Below, in pieces: positions 25,595 to 34,574 of a DNA stretch of 45,103 bases. Position 1 is the first letter of the stretch; every line of letters starts with the position of its first letter. This DNA comes from an uncultured Bacteroides sp. GTDB lineage: Bacteria; Bacteroidota; Bacteroidia; Bacteroidales; Bacteroidaceae. Position numbers and translations under genes: made by a program. The notes beneath the pieces were generated by a model that searched no databases, was not told the DNA's origin, and was given only the letters and a program-made list of their open reading frames with translations. The stretch is taken from contig CASELH010000019.1 in NCBI GenBank assembly GCA_949288715.1, forward strand, positions 1-45,103. Reading direction: 5' to 3'.

Positions 25595-27724
25595 ATGATA
25601 GTTTGCATTGCCGAAAAGCCCTCCGTGGCGCGCGACATCGCCGAGGTGCTGGGCGCCCGCGAGAAGAAGGACGGATACATCGAGGGAAACGGATACCAGG
25701 TGACGTGGACCTTCGGCCACCTCTGCACCCTGAAGGAGCCGCACGAGTACACCCCCCAGTGGAAGTCGTGGCGGCTGGACTGCCTGCCCATGATTCCGCC
25801 CCGCTTCGGCATCAAGCTCATCTCGAACCCCACGTACGAGCGGCAGTTCCGCGTCATCGAGCGGCTGATGCAGGCGGCGGACATGATAATAAACTGCGGC
25901 GATGCCGGCCAGGAGGGCGAGCTCATACAGCGCTGGGTGATGCAGAAGGCCGGCGCACACTGCCCGGTGAAGCGGCTGTGGATATCGTCGCTGACCGAGG
26001 AGTCCATCCGCGAAGGCTTTGCCTCGCTGCACGAGGCCACCGAATACCAGCCCCTCTACGAGGCCGGACTGAGCCGTGCCATAGGCGACTGGCTGCTGGG
26101 CATGAACGCCACGCGCCTCTACACCATGAAGTACGGGCAGCGCGGGCAGGTGCTCTCCATCGGCCGGGTGCAGACGCCCACGCTGGCCCTCATAGTGAAC
26201 CGCCAGCTGGAGATAGAGCACTTCACCCCCCGCCAGTACTGGGTGCTCAACACCCTCTACCGCGGCACCACCTTCTCCGCCCTCATCCGCAAGAGCGATG
26301 AAGAACTGGCCCGCGAGGCCGAGAAGCAGAAAGACGCTCCGGCCGCCGCGAAGAAGCCTAAGAAAGAAGAAGAGAACCGGGGCATCGACCCCATCACCGA
26401 CTTGGCCCGCGGGCAGGAGCTGTTGGAGCGCGTCAAGGCCGCCCCCTTCACCATCACCTCCGTGGCCCGGCGCGAGGGCAAGGAGGCCCCGCCCCGCCTG
26501 TTCGACCTCACCTCGCTGCAGGTGGAGTGCAACAAGAAGTTTGCCTACTCTGCCGACGACACGCTCCGGCTCATCCAATCCCTTTACGAGAAGAAGGTCA
26601 CCACCTATCCGCGCGTCGATACCACCTTCCTCAGCGACGACATCTACCCCAAGTGCCCGGGCATACTCCGGGGGCTGCGCGGCTACGAGGCACTCACCGC
26701 CCCGCTCGAGGGCCATCCCCTGACGAAATCGAAGAAGGTGTTCGACAACTCGAAGGTGACCGATCACCACGCCATCATCCCCACCGGCCAGCCCCCCACG
26801 AACCTGACGGACATGGAGCGCCGGGTGTTCGACCTGGTGGCGCGCCGCTTCATTGCCGCCTTCTGCCCCGACTGCAAGTTTGCCACCACCACCGTCTCGG
26901 GCCAGGCGGCGGATGTGGAGTTCAAGACCTCCGGCCGTCAGATACTGGAGCCGGGCTGGCGGGTGGTCTTCGCCTCGCCCTCCTTGCAGGACGACAAGGA
27001 AGGCAGCGAGGCCGGCGGCGAGCAGCAGGTGCTCCCCGCCTTCACCAAGGGCGAGAGCGGCCCCCACGAGCCCGAGCTGGTGGAGAAGTGGACGCGCCCG
27101 CCCCTGCCTTACACCGAGGCCACCCTGCTGCGTGCCATGGAGACGGCCGGCAAGCTGGTGGACAACGACGAGCTGCGCGACGCCCTGAAGGAGAACGGCA
27201 TAGGCCGCCCCTCCACCCGAGCCGCCATCATCGAGACGCTGTTCAAGCGCAACTACATCCGCAAGGAGAAGAAGAACCTGATAGCCACCCCCACGGGCGT
27301 GGAGCTGATACAGACCATCCACGAAGAACTCCTCAAGTCCGCCGAGCTGACCGGCATCTGGGAGAAGAAGCTGCGCGAGATAGAGCGCCGCACCTACGAT
27401 GCCTCCCGCTTCCTGGAGGAGCTGAAGCAGATGGTGCGCGAGATAGTGACCAACGTGCTGGCCGACCGCAGCAACCGGCGCATCGCCGTGCAGGCCTCCG
27501 CCCCCCCCTCGGAGGAGAAGCCCAAGAAGGCCGCCACAGTCCGCAAGCCCGCTGCCAGGAAGAAAAAAGCGCCTGCCCCCGTTGCTGTGGGAGAAGACGC
27601 TATCGTAGTGGGTCAGCCGTGCCCCTTGTGCGGGCGGGGCACTATTATTAAAGGTAAGACGGCCTACGGCTGCTCCCGCTGGAAGGAGGGGTGCACGTTC
27701 CGCAAGCCGTTCGAGGGGCAGTAG
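25595..27724 (+). CDS. topB: DNA topoisomerase III (type IA)
   Basis: The 709-residue enzyme relaxes and decatenates DNA through a 5'-phosphotyrosine. The TOPRIM domain starts at VCIAEKPSVARDIA and continues with NCGDAGQEGELIQRW, the DAGxEGE variant seen in many TopB proteins. The active-site tyrosine lies in VTTYPRVDTTFLS. GIGRPSTRAAIIETL follows in the C-terminal toroid. The tail is Lys/Ala-rich and ends with one zinc-ribbon-like module (CPLCGRGTIIKGKTAYGCSRWKEGC). The start is the ATG at 25595 after a purine-rich GGAAGGAAAGAG. The open frame upstream runs through a REP hairpin and is not coding. Confidence 0.95.
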   Translation: MIVCIAEKPSVARDIAEVLGAREKKDGYIEGNGYQVTWTFGHLCTLKEPHEYTPQWKSWRLDCLPMIPPRFGIKLISNPTYERQFRVIERLMQAADMIINCGDAGQEGELIQRWVMQKAGAHCPVKRLWISSLTEESIREGFASLHEATEYQPLYEAGLSRAIGDWLLGMNATRLYTMKYGQRGQVLSIGRVQTPTLALIVNRQLEIEHFTPRQYWVLNTLYRGTTFSALIRKSDEELAREAEKQKDAPAAAKKPKKEEENRGIDPITDLARGQELLERVKAAPFTITSVARREGKEAPPRLFDLTSLQVECNKKFAYSADDTLRLIQSLYEKKVTTYPRVDTTFLSDDIYPKCPGILRGLRGYEALTAPLEGHPLTKSKKVFDNSKVTDHHAIIPTGQPPTNLTDMERRVFDLVARRFIAAFCPDCKFATTTVSGQAADVEFKTSGRQILEPGWRVVFASPSLQDDKEGSEAGGEQQVLPAFTKGESGPHEPELVEKWTRPPLPYTEATLLRAMETAGKLVDNDELRDALKENGIGRPSTRAAIIETLFKRNYIRKEKKNLIATPTGVELIQTIHEELLKSAELTGIWEKKLREIERRTYDASRFLEELKQMVREIVTNVLADRSNRRIAVQASAPPSEEKPKKAATVRKPAARKKKAPAPVAVGEDAIVVGQPCPLCGRGTIIKGKTAYGCSRWKEGCTFRKPFEGQ

Positions 27725-27737
27725 TGCGGTAGCCCAC

Positions 27738-29093
27738 TCATTTTTGATACTCCAAGTAGAACTCTACTACCGCCTCAATGCCCTTGCGCAGGATGCTGAG
27801 CGGCATGTTCTCGTTGGGCGAGTGGATGGCGTTGCTTTCCAGTCCGAAGCCCATTAGCACCGTCTTGATGCCCAGCACTTGCTCGAAGGTGGAGATGATG
27901 GGGATGCTTCCGCCCCGGCGCACGGCCAGCGGCTTCCGTCCGAAGGCCTTCTCAAAGCCTTTCTCCGCAGCCCGGTAGGCCGGCAGGCTGATGGGGCACA
28001 CGTAGCCTTGCCCGCCGTGCAGGGGGGTGACCTTCACTTGCACGGTGTCCGGGGCCAGGCTTTGCAGGTAGTCGGCCATGAGCCGCTCTATCTTGCGGTG
28101 GTCCTGGTGGGGCACCAGCCGGCACGACACCTTGGCAAAGGCCTTCGAGGGCAGCACCGTCTTGGCTCCCTCGCCCGTGTAGCCGCCCCAGATGCCGCAG
28201 ATGTCGAACGACGGGCGGCAGCTGTTCCGCTCCAGCGTGCTGTAGCCTTTCTCTCCGGCCAGGGCCTTCACGCCGATGGCCTGTTTGTACTTCTCTTCGT
28301 CGAAGGGTATCTTTGCTATCATGGCGCGCTCCTCGGCGGGCACTTCCTCCACGTCGTCGTAGAAGCCCGGCACGGTGATGCGCCCGTCTTCGTCCACCAC
28401 CTTGGCCAGCAGCTTGCACAGCACGTTGATGGGGTTGGCTACCGCCCCGCCGAAATGGCCCGAGTGCAGGTCGCGGTTGGGCCCCGTCACCTCCACCTGC
28501 CAGTAGGCCAGTCCGCGCAGGCCGGTGGTCAGCGAGGGCAGGTCGGCGCCCAGCATGCTGGTGTCCGACACCAGGATGACGTCGGCCCGCAGCAGTTCCT
28601 TGTGCTCCTGGCAGAAAGCCTCCAGGCTGGGCGAGCCTATCTCTTCCTCTCCCTCGAAGATGAACTTCACGTTCACCCGCAGCAGCTCGTTCTTCACCAG
28701 ATACTCGAATGCTTTTACTTGGATGAACGACTGGCCTTTGTCGTCGTCCGCCCCGCGTGCATAGATGCATCCGTCGCGCACCTCGGGTTCAAAGGGTTGG
28801 CTCGTCCAAAGCTCCAGTGGCTCGGCGGGCATCACGTCGTAGTGGGCATAGACCAGCACTGTCTTGGCCGACGGGTCTACCAGTTTCTGCGCGAAGACCA
28901 CGGGGTTGCCCTGCGAGGGCATTACCAGCGCTTCGTCGGCGCCGGCATCGAGCAACAGTTGTGCCCAGCGTTGGGCGCAGGCCAGCATGTCGTCGTGGTG
29001 CTCGGGCTGGGCGCTGATGCTGGATATGCGGATGAGGCTGAACAGCTCGTCCAGCATCCGCGGTTCGTTGTGGGCAATATAATCATTAATCAT
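27738..29093 (-). CDS. M20-family dipeptidase/metallopeptidase
   Basis: The 451-residue protein has the di-zinc M20 residues: His in VYAHYDVMP, the bridging Asp in ARGADDDKGQ, the EGEEEIGS glutamates, Asp in VSDTSML, and a C-terminal His in SNAIHSPNENMP. A dimerisation lid domain lies between them (DLHSGHFGGAVANP). It most resembles cytosolic dipeptidases of the M20 ArgE/DapE/CPG2 group. No signal peptide is present when the start is set at MINDYIAHN (29093); the longer open frame upstream is repeat sequence. It is convergent with topB (13-bp gap) and lies downstream of aroC. Confidence 0.93.
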   Translation of the reverse strand: MINDYIAHNEPRMLDELFSLIRISSISAQPEHHDDMLACAQRWAQLLLDAGADEALVMPSQGNPVVFAQKLVDPSAKTVLVYAHYDVMPAEPLELWTSQPFEPEVRDGCIYARGADDDKGQSFIQVKAFEYLVKNELLRVNVKFIFEGEEEIGSPSLEAFCQEHKELLRADVILVSDTSMLGADLPSLTTGLRGLAYWQVEVTGPNRDLHSGHFGGAVANPINVLCKLLAKVVDEDGRITVPGFYDDVEEVPAEERAMIAKIPFDEEKYKQAIGVKALAGEKGYSTLERNSCRPSFDICGIWGGYTGEGAKTVLPSKAFAKVSCRLVPHQDHRKIERLMADYLQSLAPDTVQVKVTPLHGGQGYVCPISLPAYRAAEKGFEKAFGRKPLAVRRGGSIPIISTFEQVLGIKTVLMGFGLESNAIHSPNENMPLSILRKGIEAVVEFYLEYQK

Positions 29094-29098
29094 AAAAT

Positions 29099-29197
29099 TG
29101 GTAAGAATTAAAAATTGAGAATTGAGAATTGAAAAATAAAAATGCAGAGACATGGCTCTCTTATTTCTCAATTTTTAATTCTCAATTCTCAATTAAG
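29099..29197. repeat. GAGAATT heptad inverted repeat between aroC and the dipeptidase gene
   Basis: A left arm (AATTAAAAATTGAGAATTG and onward, from about 29106) and a right arm (29161-29194, ending in CTCAATTCTCAATT) pair with a few mismatches around a short AGAG..CTCT core. It is the same family as 13136-13322. It abuts the aroC stop and the dipeptidase start region. Confidence 0.82.
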
Positions 29198-30274
29198 TTA
29201 AAGTTGTGTCGTCTTGTCTATCAAGTAAAAGTCCAGCAAGGTCATGGCGGTCATGGCCTCCACGATGGGCACGGCGCGGGGCAACACGCAGGGGTCGTGC
29301 CGTCCGCGGGCCTTCAGGGTGGTGTCTATGCCGTCCAGGTTGACGGTGTGCTGCTCCATCAGCACGGTGGCCACGGGCTTGAAGGCCACGCGGAAGTAGA
29401 TGTCTTGCCCGTTGCTGATGCCTCCCTGTATGCCGCCGGAGTGGTTGGTGCGGGTGGTGATGCGTCCGCCGTTGTTGTAGAACACGTCGTTCTGTTCCGA
29501 CCCCTTCATCTTCAGTCCCTTGAAACCTTCGCCATACTCAAAGGCCTTGGCGGCGTTGATGCTCAGCATGCCGGCGGCCAGGGCGGCTTGCAGCTTGCCG
29601 AACACGGGTTGGCCCAGCCCAATGGGGCAGCCCTGCACCACACAGGTCACTACGCCTCCTATGGTGTCGCCCTCTCCTTTTATCTTATAGATGAGCTCCT
29701 CCATCTCCTTGGCTTTCTCCGGGTCGGGGCAGCGCACGGGGTTGGTCTCTATCACGTCGAAGTCATACTCCCGGTAGTCTTTCTCCAGCTTGATGCCGCC
29801 CACCTGCGAGGTGAAGGCCGTGATGCTGATGCCCAGCTGCCTCAGTGCCAGCTTGGCCAGCGCGCCGCCCACCACGCGGGCAATGGTTTCGCGTGCCGAC
29901 GAGCGGCCGCCTCCCCGGTAGTCGCGGATGCCGTACTTCAGCTTGTAGGTATAGTCGGCGTGCGAGGGGCGGTACACGCTTTGCATCTCGCTGTAGTCGC
30001 TGTAGCGCTGGTTCTCGTTCCACACAATGAAGCCTATGGGGCAGCCCGTCGATTTCCCTTCGAAAATGCCGGACAGAAACTCCACCTTGTCCGTCTCCTG
30101 GCGCGAGGTGGTGATGCGCGACTGTCCCGGGCGGCGGCGTGCCAGCTCGGCCTGCACAAAGTCCATGTCGATGTTGATACCTGCGGGAAATCCGTCAATC
30201 ACTCCCCCGATGCCCTTGCCATGCGATTCCCCAAAACTGGTGAGGCGGAGGATATTTCCATAAGAGTTAAACAT
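29198..30274 (-). CDS. aroC: chorismate synthase
   Basis: The 358-residue FMN-dependent enzyme converts EPSP to chorismate, the last shikimate step. Family signatures are [18 protein letters not shown] near the N-terminus, the central [18 protein letters not shown], and [26 protein letters not shown] near the C-terminus. Length and ends are normal. A near-consensus -7 box (TACCTTTA on the minus strand, 30307-30314) lies about 33 bp upstream. Confidence 0.98.
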   Translation of the reverse strand: MFNSYGNILRLTSFGESHGKGIGGVIDGFPAGINIDMDFVQAELARRRPGQSRITTSRQETDKVEFLSGIFEGKSTGCPIGFIVWNENQRYSDYSEMQSVYRPSHADYTYKLKYGIRDYRGGGRSSARETIARVVGGALAKLALRQLGISITAFTSQVGGIKLEKDYREYDFDVIETNPVRCPDPEKAKEMEELIYKIKGEGDTIGGVVTCVVQGCPIGLGQPVFGKLQAALAAGMLSINAAKAFEYGEGFKGLKMKGSEQNDVFYNNGGRITTRTNHSGGIQGGISNGQDIYFRVAFKPVATVLMEQHTVNLDGIDTTLKARGRHDPCVLPRAVPIVEAMTAMTLLDFYLIDKTTQL

Positions 30275-30385
30275 AAGCGTAGTGTGTGTTGGTTGAAATT
30301 CACTCTAAAGGTAGGGCTTTTTTCGGAAATGCGCATGCTTTCGGTAGAAAACTTCGAAAAAAGCCTGTATTTTACCGCCGGGCGG

Positions 30386-30473
30386 GCGTTCCAACGCTAT
30401 TATGCTGGCGTTCTAACGCTACCGTCCTGGCGTTTCAAGCCTACCGCCCCGGCTTTATATGGCGGCCAGGCAA
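30386..30473. repeat. 22-bp tandem array C (3 clear units and a degenerate fourth)
   Basis: GCGTTCCAACGC, GCGTTCTAACGC and GCGTTTCAAGCC start at 30386, 30408 and 30430, a strict 22-bp period. The second halves are TATTATGCTG, TACCGTCCTG and TACCGCCCCG. The fourth (30452) keeps only GCTTT-like traces. The first two cores are dyads with GCGTT/AACGC arms. It sits between the divergent aroC and lipoprotein genes. Confidence 0.85.
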
Positions 30474-30729
30474 GGGCTTTTCCCCTTCCAAAATGTTTGT
30501 AAATATTTTGCTATCCATTTATAGGCCAAACGGATAGCAGATACTCCCTCCAGAAAACGCAGCGTGTCCGCCGGTTGGGGCGAAATAAGCGATTCTCGCG
30601 CGGCTGGATGCGCAAAATGTCCGAATGAAAGTTAACGCCTTCCCGCCCGAGGCTTCCTTTATTTGTCCGTTTATTATACTTTTCCGCAAAGCCGATATGA
30701 AAAATAGACCAATCTTTTTAAAAATAGCA

Positions 30730-30761
30730 CTTGTATAATCAGCACAAAACCCGTTACTTTG
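30730..30761 (+). promoter_or_regulatory. candidate promoter for the PCMD lipoprotein gene
   Basis: CTTG (30730-30733) is followed after 20 bp by TTACTTTG (30754-30761), one base off the -7 consensus. The start codon is 79 bp further on. In 30474-30729 only a short inverted repeat, GCTATCC/GGATAGC (30511-30539), was noticed. Confidence 0.5.
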
Positions 30762-30840
30762 CAGCCGGATTTTAAAAAAAGGATAATTCTTGGCTTACTG
30801 GACAGGAATATGTATTAACTCAATTAATAGTTTAAAAGTT

Positions 30841-32400
30841 ATGAAAAAGAATTTGTTTTATTTGTTTGCATTGATTTGCTCGATGAGCCTGTTTACGGCT
30901 TGTAGTGATGACAATGGTGGGGATACTCCTCCTATTGTGGATGATACTATCTCTGGCGCATATATGGGATCGATGGATGTGTATTATGAAAATCCTGAGG
31001 TAGAAATTGCTAGTGACTTGCGCCAACGTATTACTATCACGAAGTCTTCAGATACAGCTTTGGGCTTGGAGTTGAAAGATTTTTCTATTGTAGTAGGAGG
31101 TACGGAAATTCCTGTTGGTGATTTAGCCGTAGATAATTGCCCGGTGACGCTTGCCAATGGCGTTTACTCGTTTACCGGTTCTACAAACAAAGAATTGATT
31201 GTTGGTAATTGCGATATTACTTTGGAAGGTACTATTCAAAACAGCAATATCGACATTACGATTCATGTCAGTGTAGGAGGCGGTGCCATGCAAGTACGTG
31301 TTGAATATACGGGCTCTAAACTGACGGGTAGCGAAAGCAGCGATGCTTCCATCAAGAGCTTTGCCTTCGATGTTGAGACTTACGATTTCGTGTGCGCCCA
31401 GCCTGCCATCAACGAAGAAGCCGGAATAATCAATTTCCGCGTAACGGACGGTACAGCAGCTGAAGATATGGCAGCCATGGTTCCTGTGATTGAGCTTACT
31501 TCTGCTAAGGCTACAATCTCTCCCGATCCGTCAGTAGCCCAAGACTTCTCGAATGGTAAAGTAGTTGTTTATACCGTAACAGCCGAAGATGGTACTACTA
31601 AAGAGTACGCAGTATCTACTTATGCTTTTCAATTGGTGACGGACTTTGAAACCTGGGTTCCTGGTAATGTAGTGGGAGCAGGTCAAGAAAATTTGGCTTT
31701 TTATGAAGTACCGGGTTGGACTTCCAGCAATGTAGGTGCCATGATGCTGAAATCAATGAGCATGGTTGATAGCTATGCAGTAACAAAAACCGATGATGCT
31801 CATAGTGGTACTGGCGCAGCCTCTATTGTGACGCTTGATTCAAAAGGTATGAATTTAGGATTTATAGCAGTACCGAAGGTTACTCCTGGAAGTCTGTTTA
31901 CAGGTACTTTCGTTACAGAAATCTCCAATACTTTGAATAGTACTAAATTTGGTGTGCCTTTCTCTCAAAAGCCTGTTTCTTTGAAAGGCTGGTATAAATA
32001 CACTGCAGGAGAGGATTACTATGTTTGTGACGAGCCTTATGCATCAAATTGCGACAAAGCTTATATTGACGATTCCATGAGTGATGAATGCTCTATCAAG
32101 GCTGTGCTTTATGCTACCAATGGATATGCTGATGATTGGAGCGATTGTTTGACTGGTGTTGCCGGTGAAAACAATATTTATACTTCAAACCGTGTAGTAG
32201 CCATTGCTTCGTTGGAAGCAGGTGATACTCCTGACTGGACAGAGTTTATCATTGATTTCGACTATGGTGACAATACTTATGACCCGAGCCAGAAATATCG
32301 TTTGGCTATTGTTTGCTCTTCCAGCAAATATGGCGACCGTTTCTGGGGGGCACCCGGCAGCACGCTTAAAGTTGATGATTTTGAGTTAGTTGTAGAATAA
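30841..32400 (+). CDS. PCMD-domain surface lipoprotein with N-terminal calycin-like domain
   Basis: The 519-residue protein has a lipoprotein signal peptide (MKKNLFYLFALICSMSLFTAC, lipobox Cys about 21) followed by acidic SDDNGGD, typical for surface export in Bacteroides. A calycin/lipocalin-like beta domain (about 35-155) is followed by a short Ig-like domain (SIKSFAFDVETYDFVCAQP to EYAVSTYAF). The C-terminal PCMD (putative carbohydrate metabolism) domain starts at FETWVPGN and ends GAPGSTLKVDDFELVVE. Codons are visibly more A/T-rich at third positions than in neighbouring genes. The start is placed at the lipoprotein signal, not at earlier in-frame codons. The ligand is unknown. Confidence 0.82.
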   Translation: MKKNLFYLFALICSMSLFTACSDDNGGDTPPIVDDTISGAYMGSMDVYYENPEVEIASDLRQRITITKSSDTALGLELKDFSIVVGGTEIPVGDLAVDNCPVTLANGVYSFTGSTNKELIVGNCDITLEGTIQNSNIDITIHVSVGGGAMQVRVEYTGSKLTGSESSDASIKSFAFDVETYDFVCAQPAINEEAGIINFRVTDGTAAEDMAAMVPVIELTSAKATISPDPSVAQDFSNGKVVVYTVTAEDGTTKEYAVSTYAFQLVTDFETWVPGNVVGAGQENLAFYEVPGWTSSNVGAMMLKSMSMVDSYAVTKTDDAHSGTGAASIVTLDSKGMNLGFIAVPKVTPGSLFTGTFVTEISNTLNSTKFGVPFSQKPVSLKGWYKYTAGEDYYVCDEPYASNCDKAYIDDSMSDECSIKAVLYATNGYADDWSDCLTGVAGENNIYTSNRVVAIASLEAGDTPDWTEFIIDFDYGDNTYDPSQKYRLAIVCSSSKYGDRFWGAPGSTLKVDDFELVVE

Positions 32401-32424
32401 GAGTAAGATATATAATATAAACCA

Positions 32425-32468
32425 AAAGCCGGGAAGCACAGAGGAATCTCCTCCTGCTTCCCGGCTTT
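32425..32468 (+). terminator. terminator after the PCMD lipoprotein gene
   Basis: AAAGCCGGGAAGCA pairs with TGCTTCCCGGCTTT; an inner GAGGA/TCCTC adds to the stem. The tail is TTTGTCTT. Confidence 0.85.
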
Positions 32469-32490
32469 GTCTTATCCCTCGTTTACGCCC

Positions 32491-32566
32491 ATAATTTTTC
32501 CCCAGTTAGGAAATAAATGCTTCCCGCTTGGGGAATATTTTTTCTCTAACTGGGGAAAAATTATAT
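32491..32566. repeat. 22-bp array F (3 degenerate units) framed by a 19-bp inverted repeat
   Basis: Three units start at 32501, 32523 and 32545 and share a CCC-N5-GG(G/A)AAT-like pattern: CCCAGTTAGGAAAT, CCCGCTTGGGGAAT, TCTAACTGGGGAAA. The outer parts form a perfect 19-bp inverted repeat (32491-32509 with 32546-32564; ATAATTTTTCCCC type), which could also work as a bidirectional terminator between the convergent lipoprotein and nuclease genes. Confidence 0.65.
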
Positions 32567-32640
32567 CAGAACTTCTTCTCCGCTCCCAACGTCTCGATGG
32601 CGGAGGTATGTGAGTTTGGGATAAAGCTCAGTGGAAACTG

Positions 32641-33672
32641 TCATGGGAGTTTCTCTATTTCTTCCCTTGTCAGTCCTGTTGCCTGAGTAATGATGTCAGC
32701 GGAAACGCCCAGTCTTTTTAAGTTTGTGGCATTTTTTATGCGTTCCGCCTGTTCGCCTTTGACGATGCCTTCGGCAATGCCCTCAGCCTTTCCTTCTGCT
32801 CTTCCTTCGGCAATGCCCTCTGCTCTTCCTTCTGCTCTTCCTTCGGCAATGCCCTCGGCTCTTCCTTCTGCTCTTCCTTCTGCTCTTCCTTCGGCAATGC
32901 CCTCAGCCCTTCCTTCAGCTCTTCCTTCGGCCCTTCCTTCAGCCCGTTCAGTATGAATATTGTCACGTAAGATGACGATGTTGTCCAAGTGCCGATAATA
33001 GGCTCTTAGTTCATCCTTAGTCATACGGTTTAGCTTTAATTGCTCTCGTGCTTGTTCTAAGCCGGGTGCTGAGGCATTGGAAGGTATTTCACCAGTATTC
33101 AGATAATATATCCACTCTTCCAATGGGCTTTTGGCCACGCGGTTAAAGTCGTTTACTTTCAGTATATAATACTCTGGAAAAAGGTTGCTGACGGCATCCA
33201 CCTTAAAGGTTTGTCGTTGGAAAGGAGTAAGTTCAAGAATGTCGCCATCGTGAATGCCACGGAACTCTGTTTTGCCATGATAAACAAAATCTTTTCCGCA
33301 ACCCAGAGAGAAGTATACGATGTTTACGCTATATACTTTGCGCACTTTGTCGTAGCTGTCGCCTCGGTTAATGTATTCTGTTACCAGTTTAGACGTGCCG
33401 AACAACATGCGTTGAAAGTAGGCGTATTCATTGTTGTTTTGTACTTCAATAAGCACCAACTCTCCCTTGGAATTTTCGGCAAGCATATCGACCCGATTGT
33501 ACTTGTCGTATTCTTCTTCCTGATTGCTCTCACTTTCCAAGAGCCTTTCTATGGTTATTTTTTCACCCAGCAGAGTGGTCAGCAGGCCTTCGAGCACGCC
33601 AAAATTGGCTTTATTGCGCAGCAGGCGTTTCATGGCCCAATCGAATCGGATGTATTGATTAGAGTCTTTCAT
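32641..33672 (-). CDS. Rpn-family PD-(D/E)XK nuclease/transposase-like protein with AEG repeats
   Basis: The 343-residue protein belongs to the PDDEXK_2 group of Rpn-like proteins: N-terminal YIRFDWAMKRLLRNKANFGVLEGLLTTLLG, then a nuclease core with the Asp in NRVDMLAENSKGELVLIEVQN (D-ExQ/V type). The conserved DGDILELTPFQ and YYILKVNDFN segments follow. Residues 243-302 are fifteen tetrapeptides xAEG (x is R, I or K), encoded by 12-bp DNA repeats. The C-terminal LKRLGVSADIITQATGLTREEIEKL is the usual small helical tail. Rpn proteins in E. coli promote recombination; the role here is inferred. The start is at MKDSNQYIRF (33672), before the conserved region. Confidence 0.87.
   Translation of the reverse strand: MKDSNQYIRFDWAMKRLLRNKANFGVLEGLLTTLLGEKITIERLLESESNQEEEYDKYNRVDMLAENSKGELVLIEVQNNNEYAYFQRMLFGTSKLVTEYINRGDSYDKVRKVYSVNIVYFSLGCGKDFVYHGKTEFRGIHDGDILELTPFQRQTFKVDAVSNLFPEYYILKVNDFNRVAKSPLEEWIYYLNTGEIPSNASAPGLEQAREQLKLNRMTKDELRAYYRHLDNIVILRDNIHTERAEGRAEGRAEGRAEGIAEGRAEGRAEGRAEGIAEGRAEGRAEGIAEGRAEGKAEGIAEGIVKGEQAERIKNATNLKRLGVSADIITQATGLTREEIEKLP
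32767..32946. repeat. 12-bp coding tandem repeat (15 units)
   Basis: Repeats of the GCTCTTCCTTCT/GCAATGCCCTCG type (plus strand) encode the xAEG tetrapeptides of the Rpn-like protein. Since 12 bp keeps the frame, unit gain or loss would change only the length of the helical linker. Confidence 0.9.
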
Positions 33673-33742
33673 TAGCGTAAAAATAGAGAGTTTAAAAGGT
33701 AGTCTTATACTCTTTCTGACCGAAACAGGCAGAATCTTCTTT

Positions 33743-34543
33743 TTAGAACTTATACCCGAACCCAATGTTTAGATAGATGGGGTACATGGCGAAAGTGATG
33801 GTCTTGAACTCCTTGTTGAAGATGTCGTTCAGCCCCCACGTCAGGTCGGCATGCACGTTGAGGTGGCGGTAAGCCTTCCACGAGCCTCCCACCTGCAAGC
33901 CCCACTGGAAGTTGCGCAGCTCATCGGAAAAGTCGTAGGTGGCGATGCTTTCGCCAGAGAAAGAAATCATTTCGCCCGTGGCATCGGGAGTACGCAGGTG
34001 ACCTTCGTACACGTTGCCCGAGAAGTCGCCGTCCATGAGGTACGAGAAGTAAGGCCCTGCCGATACGCGCCAGCGCTTGTTTATCTGGTAGGTGGCCAGC
34101 ACAGGGATGGTGAGCAGCGACATCTTCACCTTGGTCTTCACGCCGCCCGTCCACAGTCCGCCGGTGGGGCGGCCCAGGTTGTTGATGATTTCCATGCCGT
34201 AGTTCTTCACGGTTGCCTCTGTAGTCATGCTCTTGGTGTCCAGACGCACGCCCAGGTTCACGCCCCATTCCTTATTCCTGTCAATCCACTTGGTGACGTT
34301 TCCTTCGATGGTGATGGCCAGTCCCGGCTTGTAGCTGTCTATGCTCCTTATTTCTTGCGGCAAGGGCAGGGGGGCAGTGCCGCCAAAGTTTACCCCGGCC
34401 TTAAACTCGTATTCCAGTCCGTGCAGTGCCGACCACAGCAGGCCTTTGTGTTCTGCTTCCTTGGGCACGCTTTTGTCTTGTGCCATTGCTGTGCCTATGC
34501 CGGCGGTGAGTGCCAGCAGGCAGGCCATGATGTATTTCTTCAT
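33743..34543 (-). CDS. PorT-like outer membrane beta-barrel protein
   Basis: The 266-residue protein has a clear signal peptide (MKKYIMACLLALTAGIGTAMA). Alternating amphipathic strands follow, such as YEFKAGVNFGGT, PGLAITIEGNVTKWI, WRVSAGPYFSYLMDGDF and FQWGLQVGGSWKAYRHLNVHADLTWGL. It ends with an aromatic FGYKF, as for small barrels of the OMP_b-brl_2/PorT type. The signal peptide fixes the start at 34543; the open upstream codons overlap the preceding gene. It lies 31 bp after the PCMD lipoprotein gene and is probably co-transcribed with it, suggesting that they act together at the outer membrane. Confidence 0.85.
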   Translation of the reverse strand: MKKYIMACLLALTAGIGTAMAQDKSVPKEAEHKGLLWSALHGLEYEFKAGVNFGGTAPLPLPQEIRSIDSYKPGLAITIEGNVTKWIDRNKEWGVNLGVRLDTKSMTTEATVKNYGMEIINNLGRPTGGLWTGGVKTKVKMSLLTIPVLATYQINKRWRVSAGPYFSYLMDGDFSGNVYEGHLRTPDATGEMISFSGESIATYDFSDELRNFQWGLQVGGSWKAYRHLNVHADLTWGLNDIFNKEFKTITFAMYPIYLNIGFGYKF

Positions 34544-34574
34544 ATCGTATTGATGTTTTTTATCGTGTGATGGG

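Noticed and set aside
25895-25930. TOPRIM DxD changed to DAG in TopB
   Set aside because: The DAGxEGE variant is common in bacterial topoisomerase III proteins and is not a sign of inactivity.
32690-32956. Plus-strand low-complexity frame of PSAL repeats
   Set aside because: It is the antisense of the xAEG coding repeats in the Rpn-like gene.
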